Source: Streptomyces cyaneofuscatus (lineage in GTDB: Bacteria > Actinomycetota > Actinomycetes > Streptomycetales > Streptomycetaceae). From it: DNA of 64,000 bases. Positions 17,817 through 25,177 of the stretch are shown one piece after another; within the stretch, counting starts at the first letter, position 1, and every line of letters begins with the position of its first letter. The notes below the pieces were generated by a model, which saw only the letters and a list, made by a program, of their open reading frames with translations, was not told where the DNA came from and searched no databases. Both the position numbers and the translations under genes were made by a program. The stretch lies in NCBI RefSeq assembly GCF_000718135.1, contig NZ_JOEM01000012.1, positions 140,726 through 204,725 on the forward strand, read 5' to 3'.

Positions 17817-18290
17817 ATGACTGAGACACCCCAGCGCAACAGTCCCGACAGCGGTTCGGGCAAGTCCCCCCTGAGCAAGCGCGGCGGAGGCGATCCCGGC
17901 ACCCGCGGCCGCACCACCATCGCCGACGGCGTCGTCGAGAAGATCGCGGGAATGGCCGCACGCGATGTGGTCGGCGTCCACGCCATGGGCAGCGGCCTGT
18001 CCCGGACCTTCGGCGCGGTCCGCGACCGGGTCCCCGGCGGCGGCAAGTCCGTCACCCGCGGTGTGAAGGCCGAGGTCGGCGAGTCCCAGGCCGCCCTCGA
18101 CCTGGAGATCGTCGTCGACTACGGCGTGGCCATCGCCGACGTGGCCCGCGACGTCCGCCAGAACGTCGTCGCGGCGGTGGAGCGCATGACCGGCCTCGAA
18201 GTCGTCGAGGTCAACATCGCGGTCAGCGACGTCAAGCTGCCCGACGAGGACGACGACGAGGACGACGGCGAGTCGCAGCGCGTCCAGTAG
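17817..18290 (+). CDS. Asp23/Gls24 family envelope stress protein
   Basis: A 157-residue soluble protein with a complete Asp23 (DUF322) domain at about residues 32-140: TTIADGVVEKIAGMAARDVVGVHAMG, then EVGESQAALDLEIVVDYGVAIADVARDVRQNVVAAVERMTGLEVVEVNIAVSDV. The C-terminus is very acidic (DEDDDEDDGE). Asp23 proteins coat the inner face of the membrane via the anchor AmaP in staphylococci. It is the first gene of a five-gene rightward operon that includes that anchor at the end. GGGAAGAG lies 7 bases before the ATG. Confidence 0.93.
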   Translation: MTETPQRNSPDSGSGKSPLSKRGGGDPGTRGRTTIADGVVEKIAGMAARDVVGVHAMGSGLSRTFGAVRDRVPGGGKSVTRGVKAEVGESQAALDLEIVVDYGVAIADVARDVRQNVVAAVERMTGLEVVEVNIAVSDVKLPDEDDDEDDGESQRVQ

Positions 18291-18346
18291 GTTCCGGGTT
18301 CCCCGCCGAAGGACAGTTGGCGCCGCAAGGCAGTTGAGGAGAGACG

Positions 18347-18538
18347 ATGAGCATGGCTGTGGCCGGTCTTCTGGCCGGCATGGCGCTCGGGTTCGCCGGA
18401 TATTTCGGCGGGTTCGGAGCCTTCGTACTGGTGGCCGCGCTGGGCGCGGTCGGCTTCATCGCCGGCCGATTCCTGGACGGTGACCTGGAACCCGGCGACT
18501 TCTTCCGGAGTCGCGAGCGCGGCGACCGGCGACGGTGA
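18347..18538 (+). CDS. Small membrane protein of the DUF2273 type
   Basis: A 63-residue protein with two hydrophobic stretches (about residues 3-22 and 25-45) rich in Gly and Ala, then a basic/acidic tail (RFLDGDLEPGDFFRSRERGDRRR). Its size, topology and position between Asp23 genes match the DUF2273 small membrane proteins of Asp23/AmaP operons. GAGGAGA precedes the ATG. Its TGA overlaps the GTG of the next gene. Confidence 0.87.
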   Translation: MSMAVAGLLAGMALGFAGYFGGFGAFVLVAALGAVGFIAGRFLDGDLEPGDFFRSRERGDRRR

Positions 18539-18882
18539 CGGCGGTGACCGGGCGGGTCGCCGCCGCCGAACGGGGTGAGACCCGGATCGCCGACCGGGTC
18601 GTCGCCAAGATCGCCGCTCAGGCGGCGAAGGAAGCCGTCGACGATCCGCCCCCGGACGGGGCCTCCCCGCGCGCCACGGTCACCGTCCACGGCGACGCCG
18701 CCCGCGTACGGGTCAGCCTGGAGCTCGGCTACCCCTGCGACATCGGCCGCCAATGCGGTGCCGTACGGAGCAGGGTCGCCCAGCGGGTCAAGACGCTGGC
18801 GGGCATGGAGGTGCCCGAAGTGGCCGTCCAGGTCGAGCGGCTGCACCCGGCCACGAGCGGAGCACAGGGGAGGATCCGATGA
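18535..18882 (+). CDS. Second Asp23-like protein
   Basis: A 115-residue protein: ETRIADRVVAKIAAQAAKEAVDD at the start and VRVSLELGYPCDIGRQCGAVRSRVAQRVKTLAGMEVPEVAVQVERLHP in the second half, which aligns with the Asp23 fold in shortened form. It overlaps the preceding membrane protein (GTGA) and the following gene (ATGA), so its translation is coupled to both. It is a paralogue of 17817-18290 without the acidic tail, and may form mixed assemblies with it; that is inference. Confidence 0.88.
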   Translation: MTAVTGRVAAAERGETRIADRVVAKIAAQAAKEAVDDPPPDGASPRATVTVHGDAARVRVSLELGYPCDIGRQCGAVRSRVAQRVKTLAGMEVPEVAVQVERLHPATSGAQGRIR

Positions 18883-19568
18883 CCGAACCCGGCGACCACG
18901 GCGACCCCGCCGGCTCCACCCGGCGGATGCCCACGGTGGACCAGGACGGTGGCGGGACGCACACCCCCGGCCCCGGCACGCCCGCCGACCACGACCGGGT
19001 CCCCACCCTGGAGCAGGGCGGCGGCCGGGCCGGCCGCTTCTGGTCCGCGCGCCGGATCCCGGCCGCCCTGCTGGCCCTGGTGCTCCTGGGCGCGGCCGGG
19101 CTGCTGCTCTACGACATCGCCGCCGTACGGGCCGGGCACCCGGCCATGCAGTGGCGGCGCTCGCTGGCCGACGGCCTCGCGGAGCGGCAGCTCGACGACG
19201 TCGCGGTGCTCATCGGTGCCGGGGTCGCCGCACTGATCGGCCTCTGGCTGCTCCTGCTCGCCCTCACCCCCGGGCTGCGCGACCTGCTGCCGATGCGCCG
19301 CGACCGCGCCGGCGTACGCGCCGGACTCGACCGGACCGCCGCCGCACTCGTCCTGCGGGACCGGGCCGTGCGGGTGCCCGGGGTGCAGTCCGTCCGGGTC
19401 CGGATGGGACGGCGCAAGGCCAAGGTGCGCGCCCTCTCGCACTTCCGGGAACTCGACGACGTACGCGGCGACCTGAACTCCGTACTGACCACGGCCGTCC
19501 GGGAACTGGGCCTGGCGAAGCCGCCCGGTCTCTCCGTCCAGGTGCACCGGCCGGCGAAGAAGGGATGA
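18879..19568 (+). CDS. DUF6286 membrane protein of the Asp23 operon
   Basis: A 229-residue membrane protein. The first 65 residues are polar and Gly/Pro-rich, then come two transmembrane helices (about 70-90, ALLALVLLGAAGLLLYD; and about 118-138, GAGVAALIGLWLLLLAL), followed by a soluble domain of about 90 residues (VRVPGVQSVRVRMGRRKAKVRALSHF) of the type that resembles a degenerate Asp23/AmaP fold. It overlaps its neighbours on both sides, and was placed at the ATG at 18879 for that reason. Confidence 0.87.
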   Translation: MTEPGDHGDPAGSTRRMPTVDQDGGGTHTPGPGTPADHDRVPTLEQGGGRAGRFWSARRIPAALLALVLLGAAGLLLYDIAAVRAGHPAMQWRRSLADGLAERQLDDVAVLIGAGVAALIGLWLLLLALTPGLRDLLPMRRDRAGVRAGLDRTAAALVLRDRAVRVPGVQSVRVRMGRRKAKVRALSHFRELDDVRGDLNSVLTTAVRELGLAKPPGLSVQVHRPAKKG

Positions 19569-20152
19569 GCGGCATGCGCTCCACCGTCAACCGGGTCCTG
19601 CTGGCCCTCGCCGGGCTCGTCCTGATCGTCGTCGGCGGCGGGGCGCTCGCCGTCGGCCTCGGTGCCTCCTTGCCGTCCTGGTGGCCCTGGGACGGCAAGA
19701 ACGACGTGCTGCTCAGCGCGTCCGACCGGGGCCGCTGGCGCGACGAGGGCTGGTGGTGGCCGACCGTGATCGCGGTCCTCGCCGTCCTGGTCGTCCTCGC
19801 CCTGTGGTGGCTCCTCGCCCAGCTCCGGCGCGGCCGCCTCTCCGACGTGCTGGTCGACAGCGGCGACGGTGAGGGCGCGCAGGTGCGGGGCAAGGCGCTG
19901 GAGGGCGTGCTCGCCGACGAGGCGGGCCAGGTGGACGGAGTGGCCCGCGCCCAGGCGGCCCTGACCGGCCGCCGGACCGCCCCGCAGGCCCGCATCCGGC
20001 TGCTGATGGAGCCGCACGCCGCCCCCGAGCAGGCGCTGAACGCGGTGGCCGACGGAGCGCTGGCCCACGCCCGCGAGTCGGCGGGCCTGGACGAGCTCCC
20101 GGCCGAGGTACGGCTGCGGGCCGTCAAGCACCGCGCGGAGCGGGTGTCCTGA
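19565..20152 (+). CDS. amaP: Alkaline shock response membrane anchor protein AmaP
   Basis: A 195-residue membrane protein with two transmembrane segments: about residues 9-33 (VLLALAGLVLIVVGGGALAVGLG) and 66-86 (TVIAVLAVLVVLALWWLLAQL). The cytoplasmic C-terminal domain contains GEGAQVRGKALEGVLADEAGQVDGV and RIRLLMEPHAAPEQALNAV. Organization and operon position match AmaP, which in S. aureus anchors Asp23 at the membrane. It starts at the ATG overlapping the TGA of the DUF6286 gene and closes the operon. Confidence 0.87.
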   Translation: MSGMRSTVNRVLLALAGLVLIVVGGGALAVGLGASLPSWWPWDGKNDVLLSASDRGRWRDEGWWWPTVIAVLAVLVVLALWWLLAQLRRGRLSDVLVDSGDGEGAQVRGKALEGVLADEAGQVDGVARAQAALTGRRTAPQARIRLLMEPHAAPEQALNAVADGALAHARESAGLDELPAEVRLRAVKHRAERVS

Positions 20153-20162
20153 CGGCCCGTGA

Positions 20163-20240
20163 GCGTACGGGACAGAGAGCACGTACGGGACAGAGAGCAG
20201 GGGTTCAGAGCTGCCCTGGGGCGTACGGGACAGACGGCAG
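20163..20240. repeat. Short tandem repeat after amaP
   Basis: An 18-bp unit (CGTACGGGACAGAGAGCA) occurs twice in tandem from about 20164, and a diverged third copy (CGTACGGGACAGACGGCA) begins near 20222, with GGGTTCAGA/CGGTTCAGA following. It fills the space between the convergent amaP and SDR genes. No hairpin terminator is evident. Confidence 0.7.
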
Positions 20241-20244
20241 CGGT

Positions 20245-21000
20245 TCAGAAACCGCGCCGCGACCCGCCGTCGACCGGCACCATGATCCCCGTCAGATACG
20301 AGGCGGCGGGGGAGAGCAGGAAGGCCGCGGTCTTCCCGAACTCCTCCGGCGTCCCGTAGCGTCGCAGCGGGATGCGCGCCTCGTTGGCCGTACGGGCCGC
20401 CTCGGCGTCCCCGGACAGCGCGTCCAGCTCGCGGACCCGGTCGGTGTCGATCCGGGCGGGCAGCACCCCGACGACCCGGATGCCGCGCGGCCCCAGCTCG
20501 TCGGCGAGCGACTTGGCGAAACCGGCGAGGCCGGGGCGCAGCCCGTTGGAGATGGTCAGTCCGCCGATCGGCTCGTGCACCGACCCGGACAGTACGAAGC
20601 CGATGACGCCGTCCTCGCCCAGCGCGGCGGCGGTCGTCCTGGCCAGCCGGACCGCACCGAGGAACACCGTCTCGAACGCCGTCTGCCACTGGTCGTCGGT
20701 GTTGTCGGCGACGAAGCCGGGTGCGGGCCCGCCGACACTGATCAGCACCCCGTCGAGCCGCCCGAACCGCTCCCGGGCCGTGTCCACCAGCCGCTGGGCG
20801 GCGCTCGGGTCGGCGTTGTCGGCGGCGAGACCCACGGCGTCCGGCCCCAGCTCGGCGGCGGCCTCCTCGGCGCCCTTCTCGTCCCGGCCGGTGATGATCA
20901 CCTTCGCGCCGTCGGCGGCCAGGGCCCGGGCCGTGGCGTTGCCGAGGCCCCGGGTCGCGCCGGTGACGATGTACACGCGGTCCTTCAGTCCAAGATCCAT
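20245..21000 (-). CDS. SDR family protein lacking the canonical YxxxK active site
   Basis: A 251-residue Rossmann protein with the NAD(P) motif VTGATRGLGNATARALA, LISVGGPAPG in place of NNAG, and the C-terminal LTGIMVPVDGGSRRGF typical of FabG-like SDRs. At the catalytic position, where most SDRs have YxxxK, the alignment gives S-N-G-L-R in TISNGLRPGLAGFAKSL, so Tyr and Lys are both missing. A BKR-like subfamily with non-standard active sites is known. It sits 4 bases from the GH15 gene, downstream on the minus strand, but no functional link is evident. Confidence 0.9.
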   Translation of the reverse strand: MDLGLKDRVYIVTGATRGLGNATARALAADGAKVIITGRDEKGAEEAAAELGPDAVGLAADNADPSAAQRLVDTARERFGRLDGVLISVGGPAPGFVADNTDDQWQTAFETVFLGAVRLARTTAAALGEDGVIGFVLSGSVHEPIGGLTISNGLRPGLAGFAKSLADELGPRGIRVVGVLPARIDTDRVRELDALSGDAEAARTANEARIPLRRYGTPEEFGKTAAFLLSPAASYLTGIMVPVDGGSRRGF

Positions 21001-21004
21001 GGCC

Positions 21005-22798
21005 CTATCCTGCCGGGTCGTCCCCCGCGAGGTCGACAGCGGAGTTCACCAGTCCGATATGGCTGAACGCCTGGGGGAAGTTGCCCAGCTGCCGCCCGGC
21101 CGCGACGTCGTACTCCTCGGCCAGCAGCCCCACATCGCTGCGGAGCTCCAGCAGATGCTCGAACAGCTCCCGCGCCTCGTCGTGCCTGCCGATCCGCTGC
21201 AAGGCGTCCACCAGCCAGAACGAACAGGCGAGGAACGCCCCCTCGTCGCCGGGCAGCCCGTCGACGGAGACCCCCTCGGTGCTGTAGCGGCGGACCAGCC
21301 CGTCGCTGCCCAGCTCGTCGCGGACCGCGTCGACCGTGCCGATGACCCGGGGGTCGTCGGGCGGCAGGAACCCGGTCCGCACGATGAGCAGCGTCGCCGC
21401 GTCCAGCTCCTTGGACCCGTAGGACTGGGTGAAGGTGTTCCGCACGGGGTCGTACCCCTTCTCGCACACCTCGGCGTGCACGGCGTCCCGCATCGCCCGC
21501 CAGCGGTCCGCGTCCCCGGGCAGCTCGGGGTTCTCCTCCAGCGAGCACACCGCCCGGTCGGCGGCGACCCAGGCCATCACCTTGGAGTGCACGAAGTGGC
21601 GCCGCGCGCCGCGGATCTCCCACAGCCCCTCGTCCGGCTCCCGCCACGACGACTCCAGGAAGCCGAGCAGGCTGAGCTGGAGGTTCCAGGCGTGCGGTTT
21701 GTCGTCCAGACCGGCGACCTTGGCGAGCCGGAGCGCGTCGATGACCTCGCCGTACACATCCAGCTGACGCTGGCGGACGGCCGCGTTGCCGATACGTACG
21801 GGGCGGGAGTTCTCGTACCCGCCGAGCCAGGGCAGCTCCATCTCGGGGAGCCGGCGCTCGCCCGCGAGCCCGTACATGATCTGGAGGTCCGCCGGATCCC
21901 CGGCCACGGCCCGCAGCAGCCAGTCGCGCCAGGCCGCCGCCTCCTCCAGATAACCGGCCGAGACCATCGCGCCGAGGGTCAGGGTGGCGTCCCGCAGCCA
22001 GCAGAAGCGGTAGTCCCAGTTCCGTACGCCCCCGATCTCCTCCGGCAACGAGGTGGTCGGGGCCGCGACGATGCCGCCCGTCGGGGCGTACGTCAGCGCC
22101 TTCAGGACGATCAGCGAACGCAGCACGGCCTCGCGGTACGGCCCCTTGTACGTACACCGCTCGGTCCACTTCGCCCAGTCGTGCAGCGTGTGCTTCAGCG
22201 CCTTGTGCGGGTCGATCAGCTTCGGGCGTGGCGAGTGCGAGGGGTGCCAGGTGAGGACGAACGCCACGCTCTCGCCCTCGGCGACGGTGAACGAGGAGCA
22301 GGTGGAGAACTGCTGGCCCCACGTCTTGACCGGCGGCTCGCTGCGCAGCCATACGGAGTCGGGCCCGGCGACCGCGACCCGGTGGCCGTGCGACCGGCGC
22401 ACCCACGGCACCACGGACCCGAAGTCGAACCGCAGCCGCAGCACGGAGCTCATGTCGACGGTCCCGCTGACACCTTCGACGATCCGCATCACATCGGGCG
22501 ACTTGTCGCGCTGCGGCATGAAGTCGATGACCTTGACCGTGCCGGTCCGGGTCTCCCAGTACGTCTCCAGGACCAGCGAATCACCCGCATAGCCGCGCCG
22601 GGTACAAGTGTCCGATGGGTCCGTGCCCTGAGGCGCGATGCGCCAGTGGCCGTTCTCCTCGGTGCCGAGCAGAGCGGCGAAGCAGGCGCCGGAGTCGAAG
22701 CGGGGCAGGCAGAGCCAGTCGATCGAACCGTTCCTGCCGACGAGCGCGGCGGTCTGGAGATCGCCGATCAGGGCGTAGTCCTCGATGCGTGGGGTCAC
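21005..22798 (-). CDS. Glycoside hydrolase family 15 (glucoamylase/trehalase-like)
   Basis: A 597-residue cytoplasmic protein without signal peptide. It begins IEDYALIGDLQTAALVGRNGSIDWLCLPRFDS, the typical start of the GH15 'trehalase-like N-terminal domain' group, and carries the first catalytic region EEIGGVRNWDYRFCWLRDATLTLGA near residue 275 and the second, SVDGLPGDEGAFLACSFWLVDAL, near 540. Mycobacterial and Streptomyces members are trehalases, others are glucoamylases; the substrate here is an alpha-glucoside but not resolved. The GTG start has no SD; a TGTTC-CC-GAACA element lies about 10 bases upstream. Confidence 0.93.
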   Translation of the reverse strand: MTPRIEDYALIGDLQTAALVGRNGSIDWLCLPRFDSGACFAALLGTEENGHWRIAPQGTDPSDTCTRRGYAGDSLVLETYWETRTGTVKVIDFMPQRDKSPDVMRIVEGVSGTVDMSSVLRLRFDFGSVVPWVRRSHGHRVAVAGPDSVWLRSEPPVKTWGQQFSTCSSFTVAEGESVAFVLTWHPSHSPRPKLIDPHKALKHTLHDWAKWTERCTYKGPYREAVLRSLIVLKALTYAPTGGIVAAPTTSLPEEIGGVRNWDYRFCWLRDATLTLGAMVSAGYLEEAAAWRDWLLRAVAGDPADLQIMYGLAGERRLPEMELPWLGGYENSRPVRIGNAAVRQRQLDVYGEVIDALRLAKVAGLDDKPHAWNLQLSLLGFLESSWREPDEGLWEIRGARRHFVHSKVMAWVAADRAVCSLEENPELPGDADRWRAMRDAVHAEVCEKGYDPVRNTFTQSYGSKELDAATLLIVRTGFLPPDDPRVIGTVDAVRDELGSDGLVRRYSTEGVSVDGLPGDEGAFLACSFWLVDALQRIGRHDEARELFEHLLELRSDVGLLAEEYDVAAGRQLGNFPQAFSHIGLVNSAVDLAGDDPAG

Positions 22799-22857
22799 GC
22801 TCTGGCGTGTTCCCGAACAGGACCCTCGTCAACCAGCCGACCGGTGTGCCGGAGCTC

Positions 22858-23664
22858 TCAGGCGCTCGCGGTCTCCGGCTGCCCGGCGGCGGTACCGGCC
22901 GGCTCACCCTTCGCGGCGGCCTCCTCGCGGTCCCGCTTCTCCCGCCGTACGAGGATGATCCAGCCGACCGGAACGGCGGCGACGAACAGCCACCACTGGA
23001 CGGCGTACGCCATGTGCGCGCCGATCGAGCTGTCGTCGGGGTCGGGGATCTGCTCGGGAAGCCCGCCCGCGGTCTGCGGGGCGGTCTGTTCGATGTACCC
23101 GCCGAGGACCTCGCGGGAGAGCAGATGCGCTTGCTGCTCGCTGTTGATCAGCATCACCTGCCGGTCCGGCAGCCCCGCCAGGTCCTTGATGCCGCTGCTG
23201 CCGGTCGTCTCGTCCGCCTTGAGCCGCCCGGTGACGGTCACTTCGCCGCGGGGAGCGGGCGGCACGTCCGGGTACGACGTCTGGTTCGGGGCGGCGGGCA
23301 CCCAGCCCCGGTTGACCAGGACGGTGCCCCCGTCCCTGAGGTCCAGCGGGGTCAGCACATGCACGCCGATCTTGTCGTCCTCCGACGTGCGCCGACGGAC
23401 CACGACCTCGTGCTCGCTGTCGAACGTGCCCGTCGCGGTCACCGCCCGCCAGTAGTCGGCGCGCGGGACGGTGTGCCCGGGGGAGGTGAGATCGGTGACC
23501 GGGAGCGGATCGGCCTTCAGGTTCCGCGAGATCAGCTCGTTCTGCGCGACCCGGTGCTGATGGCGGTGGAACTGCCAGAAACCCAGCTCGACCATGGTCG
23601 GCATCAGGACAAGAGCGAGGAGGGTGAGGAGAACCCACTGCCGGGTCAACAGGAAGCGGTACAC
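22858..23664 (-). CDS. SURF1 family cytochrome oxidase biogenesis protein
   Basis: Membrane protein that helps assemble haem-copper cytochrome c oxidase. The N-terminal helix at about residues 8-28 (WVLLTLLALVLMPTMVELGFWQ) is followed by an exposed domain with RAVTATGTFDSEHEVVVRRR, GVHVLTPLDLRDGGTVLVNRGWVPA (SURF1 signature) and TVTGRLKADE. A second helix (about 222-242, AVQWWLFVAAVPVGWIILV) and a charged tail finish the protein. The GTG at 23664 (MYRFLLTRQW...) is preferred over the TTG at 23679, giving 268 residues, as in other actinobacterial homologues; no clear SD is seen. Confidence 0.9.
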   Translation of the reverse strand: MYRFLLTRQWVLLTLLALVLMPTMVELGFWQFHRHQHRVAQNELISRNLKADPLPVTDLTSPGHTVPRADYWRAVTATGTFDSEHEVVVRRRTSEDDKIGVHVLTPLDLRDGGTVLVNRGWVPAAPNQTSYPDVPPAPRGEVTVTGRLKADETTGSSGIKDLAGLPDRQVMLINSEQQAHLLSREVLGGYIEQTAPQTAGGLPEQIPDPDDSSIGAHMAYAVQWWLFVAAVPVGWIILVRREKRDREEAAAKGEPAGTAAGQPETASA

Positions 23665-23742
23665 CCCATGACCGTACAACCGGGGTCATGGGGTGCGGCA
23701 CTCAGGGGTGGCGCCGGGGAGGCCCGGCAATGAGATCTTCTC

Positions 23743-23976
23743 TCACACTTTGTCCACGATGCCTACCTTTCCCTCGGCGCGGGCGCAGTGGGCACCGCAG
23801 TACCAGTGCCCTTCCACCTCGACGCCCTGCCCGATCACCTGGACCCGGCAGTGCTCGCAGATCGGCGCCATGCGGTGGATGGCGCAGGAGAAGCAGTCGA
23901 AGACGTGCACCGCACCCTGCGCGTGCACCTCGAAGGACATGCCGTAGTCGTTTCCGCAAACCTCACAACGTGCCAT
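23743..23976 (-). CDS. Small cysteine-rich zinc-binding protein
   Basis: A 77-residue protein with several metal-ligand pairs: CEVCGND at the start, CFSC at 28-31, CEHC at 40-43 and CGAHC near 60-64, plus His residues, so one or two zinc knuckles are likely. Similar small proteins are conserved in actinobacteria and sometimes labelled metallothionein-like. Function is unknown. It lies between the exonuclease and SURF1 genes on the same strand. Confidence 0.85.
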   Translation of the reverse strand: MARCEVCGNDYGMSFEVHAQGAVHVFDCFSCAIHRMAPICEHCRVQVIGQGVEVEGHWYCGAHCARAEGKVGIVDKV

Positions 23977-24039
23977 GCGCCACAGGGTGGGACGCCGGGC
24001 GGCGACGGGCGAGCGGACGCCGGGCGAGTCGCGCCCGGT

Positions 24040-25065
24040 TCACTCCGATGACGGGGTGGCCTCCGACGGTGGCGGCGGTGCCTGGTGCGGCAGCACAGCG
24101 CCTTCGGCGGGCGCCACATCGCGCAGCAGATGGGTGAAGGCGCTCTCCTCCAGGATCGGTGTGCCGAACGACTTCGCCTTCTGCGTCTTGGACGTCGCCG
24201 CGTCCGGGTCGTTGGTCACCAGCAGACTGGTCAGCCGCGACACGCTGGTCGCCACATGCAGCCCTGCCTCCACCGCCCGGTCCTCCAGCAGCTCCCGGTC
24301 GATCGAGGTGTCCCCGGAGAACGCCACCCGCATCCCCTGCTTGAGCGGCTTCTCCTTCTCGTACCGCCCCGGATTGGGATACGGGCAGGCCGGCCGCTTC
24401 CGCGAGGGCCGCCAGCTGTTCGGCTGCCGCGCGGGCTGATACCCGACGCGCGGGGCGACGGGGGAGTCCGACCACTCGGTCAGCGGCCGGCACTCCAGCA
24501 ACGGCAGCCGCACCCCGCCCCGTGCCGCCGCGTGCAGACTCGGCCGGAACGCCTCGGCCAGCACCCGGGCGTCGTCCAGGGCGTGGTGGGCGTGCTGCTG
24601 TACGACGCCGAAGTGGGCGGCGAGCGAGGCCAGCTTGTGGTTGGGCAGCGGCAGCCGCAGCTCCTTGGCGAGCGCGATCGTGCAGAGCCGCTGCTCGACC
24701 GGGGCGACCACCGAGGCGCGCGCGTACTCCCGCGCGATCATCGACCAGTCGAACGCCGCGTTGTGCGCGACGAGCACCCGGTCCGCGAGCCGAGCCGACA
24801 GCTCGGCGGCGACCTCGGGGAAGAGCGGCGCGCCTTCCAGCACGTCGCTCGTCAGCCCGTGGATCCAGACGGGACCGGGGTCCCGCTCCGGATTCACCAG
24901 CGTGTACCAGTGGTCCTCGACATTGCCCAGGGCGTCGAGCCGGTAGACGGCGGCGGACACTATCCGGTCGTCGCGGGCGAGGCCGGTGGTCTCCACGTCG
25001 ACGACCGCGTACCCCTGGGGGTAGGCGGTCGGCCACGGTGCGGCTGTCTGGCGGTCGTCGAGCAT
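24040..25065 (-). CDS. DEDDh 3'-5' exonuclease with C-terminal BRCT domain
   Basis: A 341-residue DnaQ-like exonuclease. The acidic motifs are VVDVETTG near residue 22, HNAAFDWSMI near 101 and HHALDDARVLAEAF near 158, which together give the D-E-D-H-D set. A proline-rich linker with PYPNPGRYEKEKP follows, then a BRCT domain from about 237 (MRVAFSGDTSIDRELLEDRAVEAG) to 315. It probably works in DNA repair or proofreading, unlinked to polymerase genes here. ATG at 25065 is chosen because TATTCT ends 8 bases upstream, as in leaderless mRNAs; a GTG 6 bases earlier is too close to the -10. Confidence 0.92.
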   Translation of the reverse strand: MLDDRQTAAPWPTAYPQGYAVVDVETTGLARDDRIVSAAVYRLDALGNVEDHWYTLVNPERDPGPVWIHGLTSDVLEGAPLFPEVAAELSARLADRVLVAHNAAFDWSMIAREYARASVVAPVEQRLCTIALAKELRLPLPNHKLASLAAHFGVVQQHAHHALDDARVLAEAFRPSLHAAARGGVRLPLLECRPLTEWSDSPVAPRVGYQPARQPNSWRPSRKRPACPYPNPGRYEKEKPLKQGMRVAFSGDTSIDRELLEDRAVEAGLHVATSVSRLTSLLVTNDPDAATSKTQKAKSFGTPILEESAFTHLLRDVAPAEGAVLPHQAPPPPSEATPSSE

Positions 25066-25177
25066 GGTCACAGAGAATACGGGCCGGGACTGACAGACCC
25101 CTATTCGGCCGGGCGGGGCAGGGCCCGGAGTGCCGCACCGGAACCCTCAACTCCGTTCCCCGCGCGCCGCCTTCGGG

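Noticed and set aside
20372..23455. A 1027-codon open frame on the plus strand across the SDR, GH15 and SURF1 genes
   Set aside because: It is the antisense shadow of three genes with clear family motifs on the minus strand; its own product is low-complexity Arg/Pro/Ser/Val without domains.
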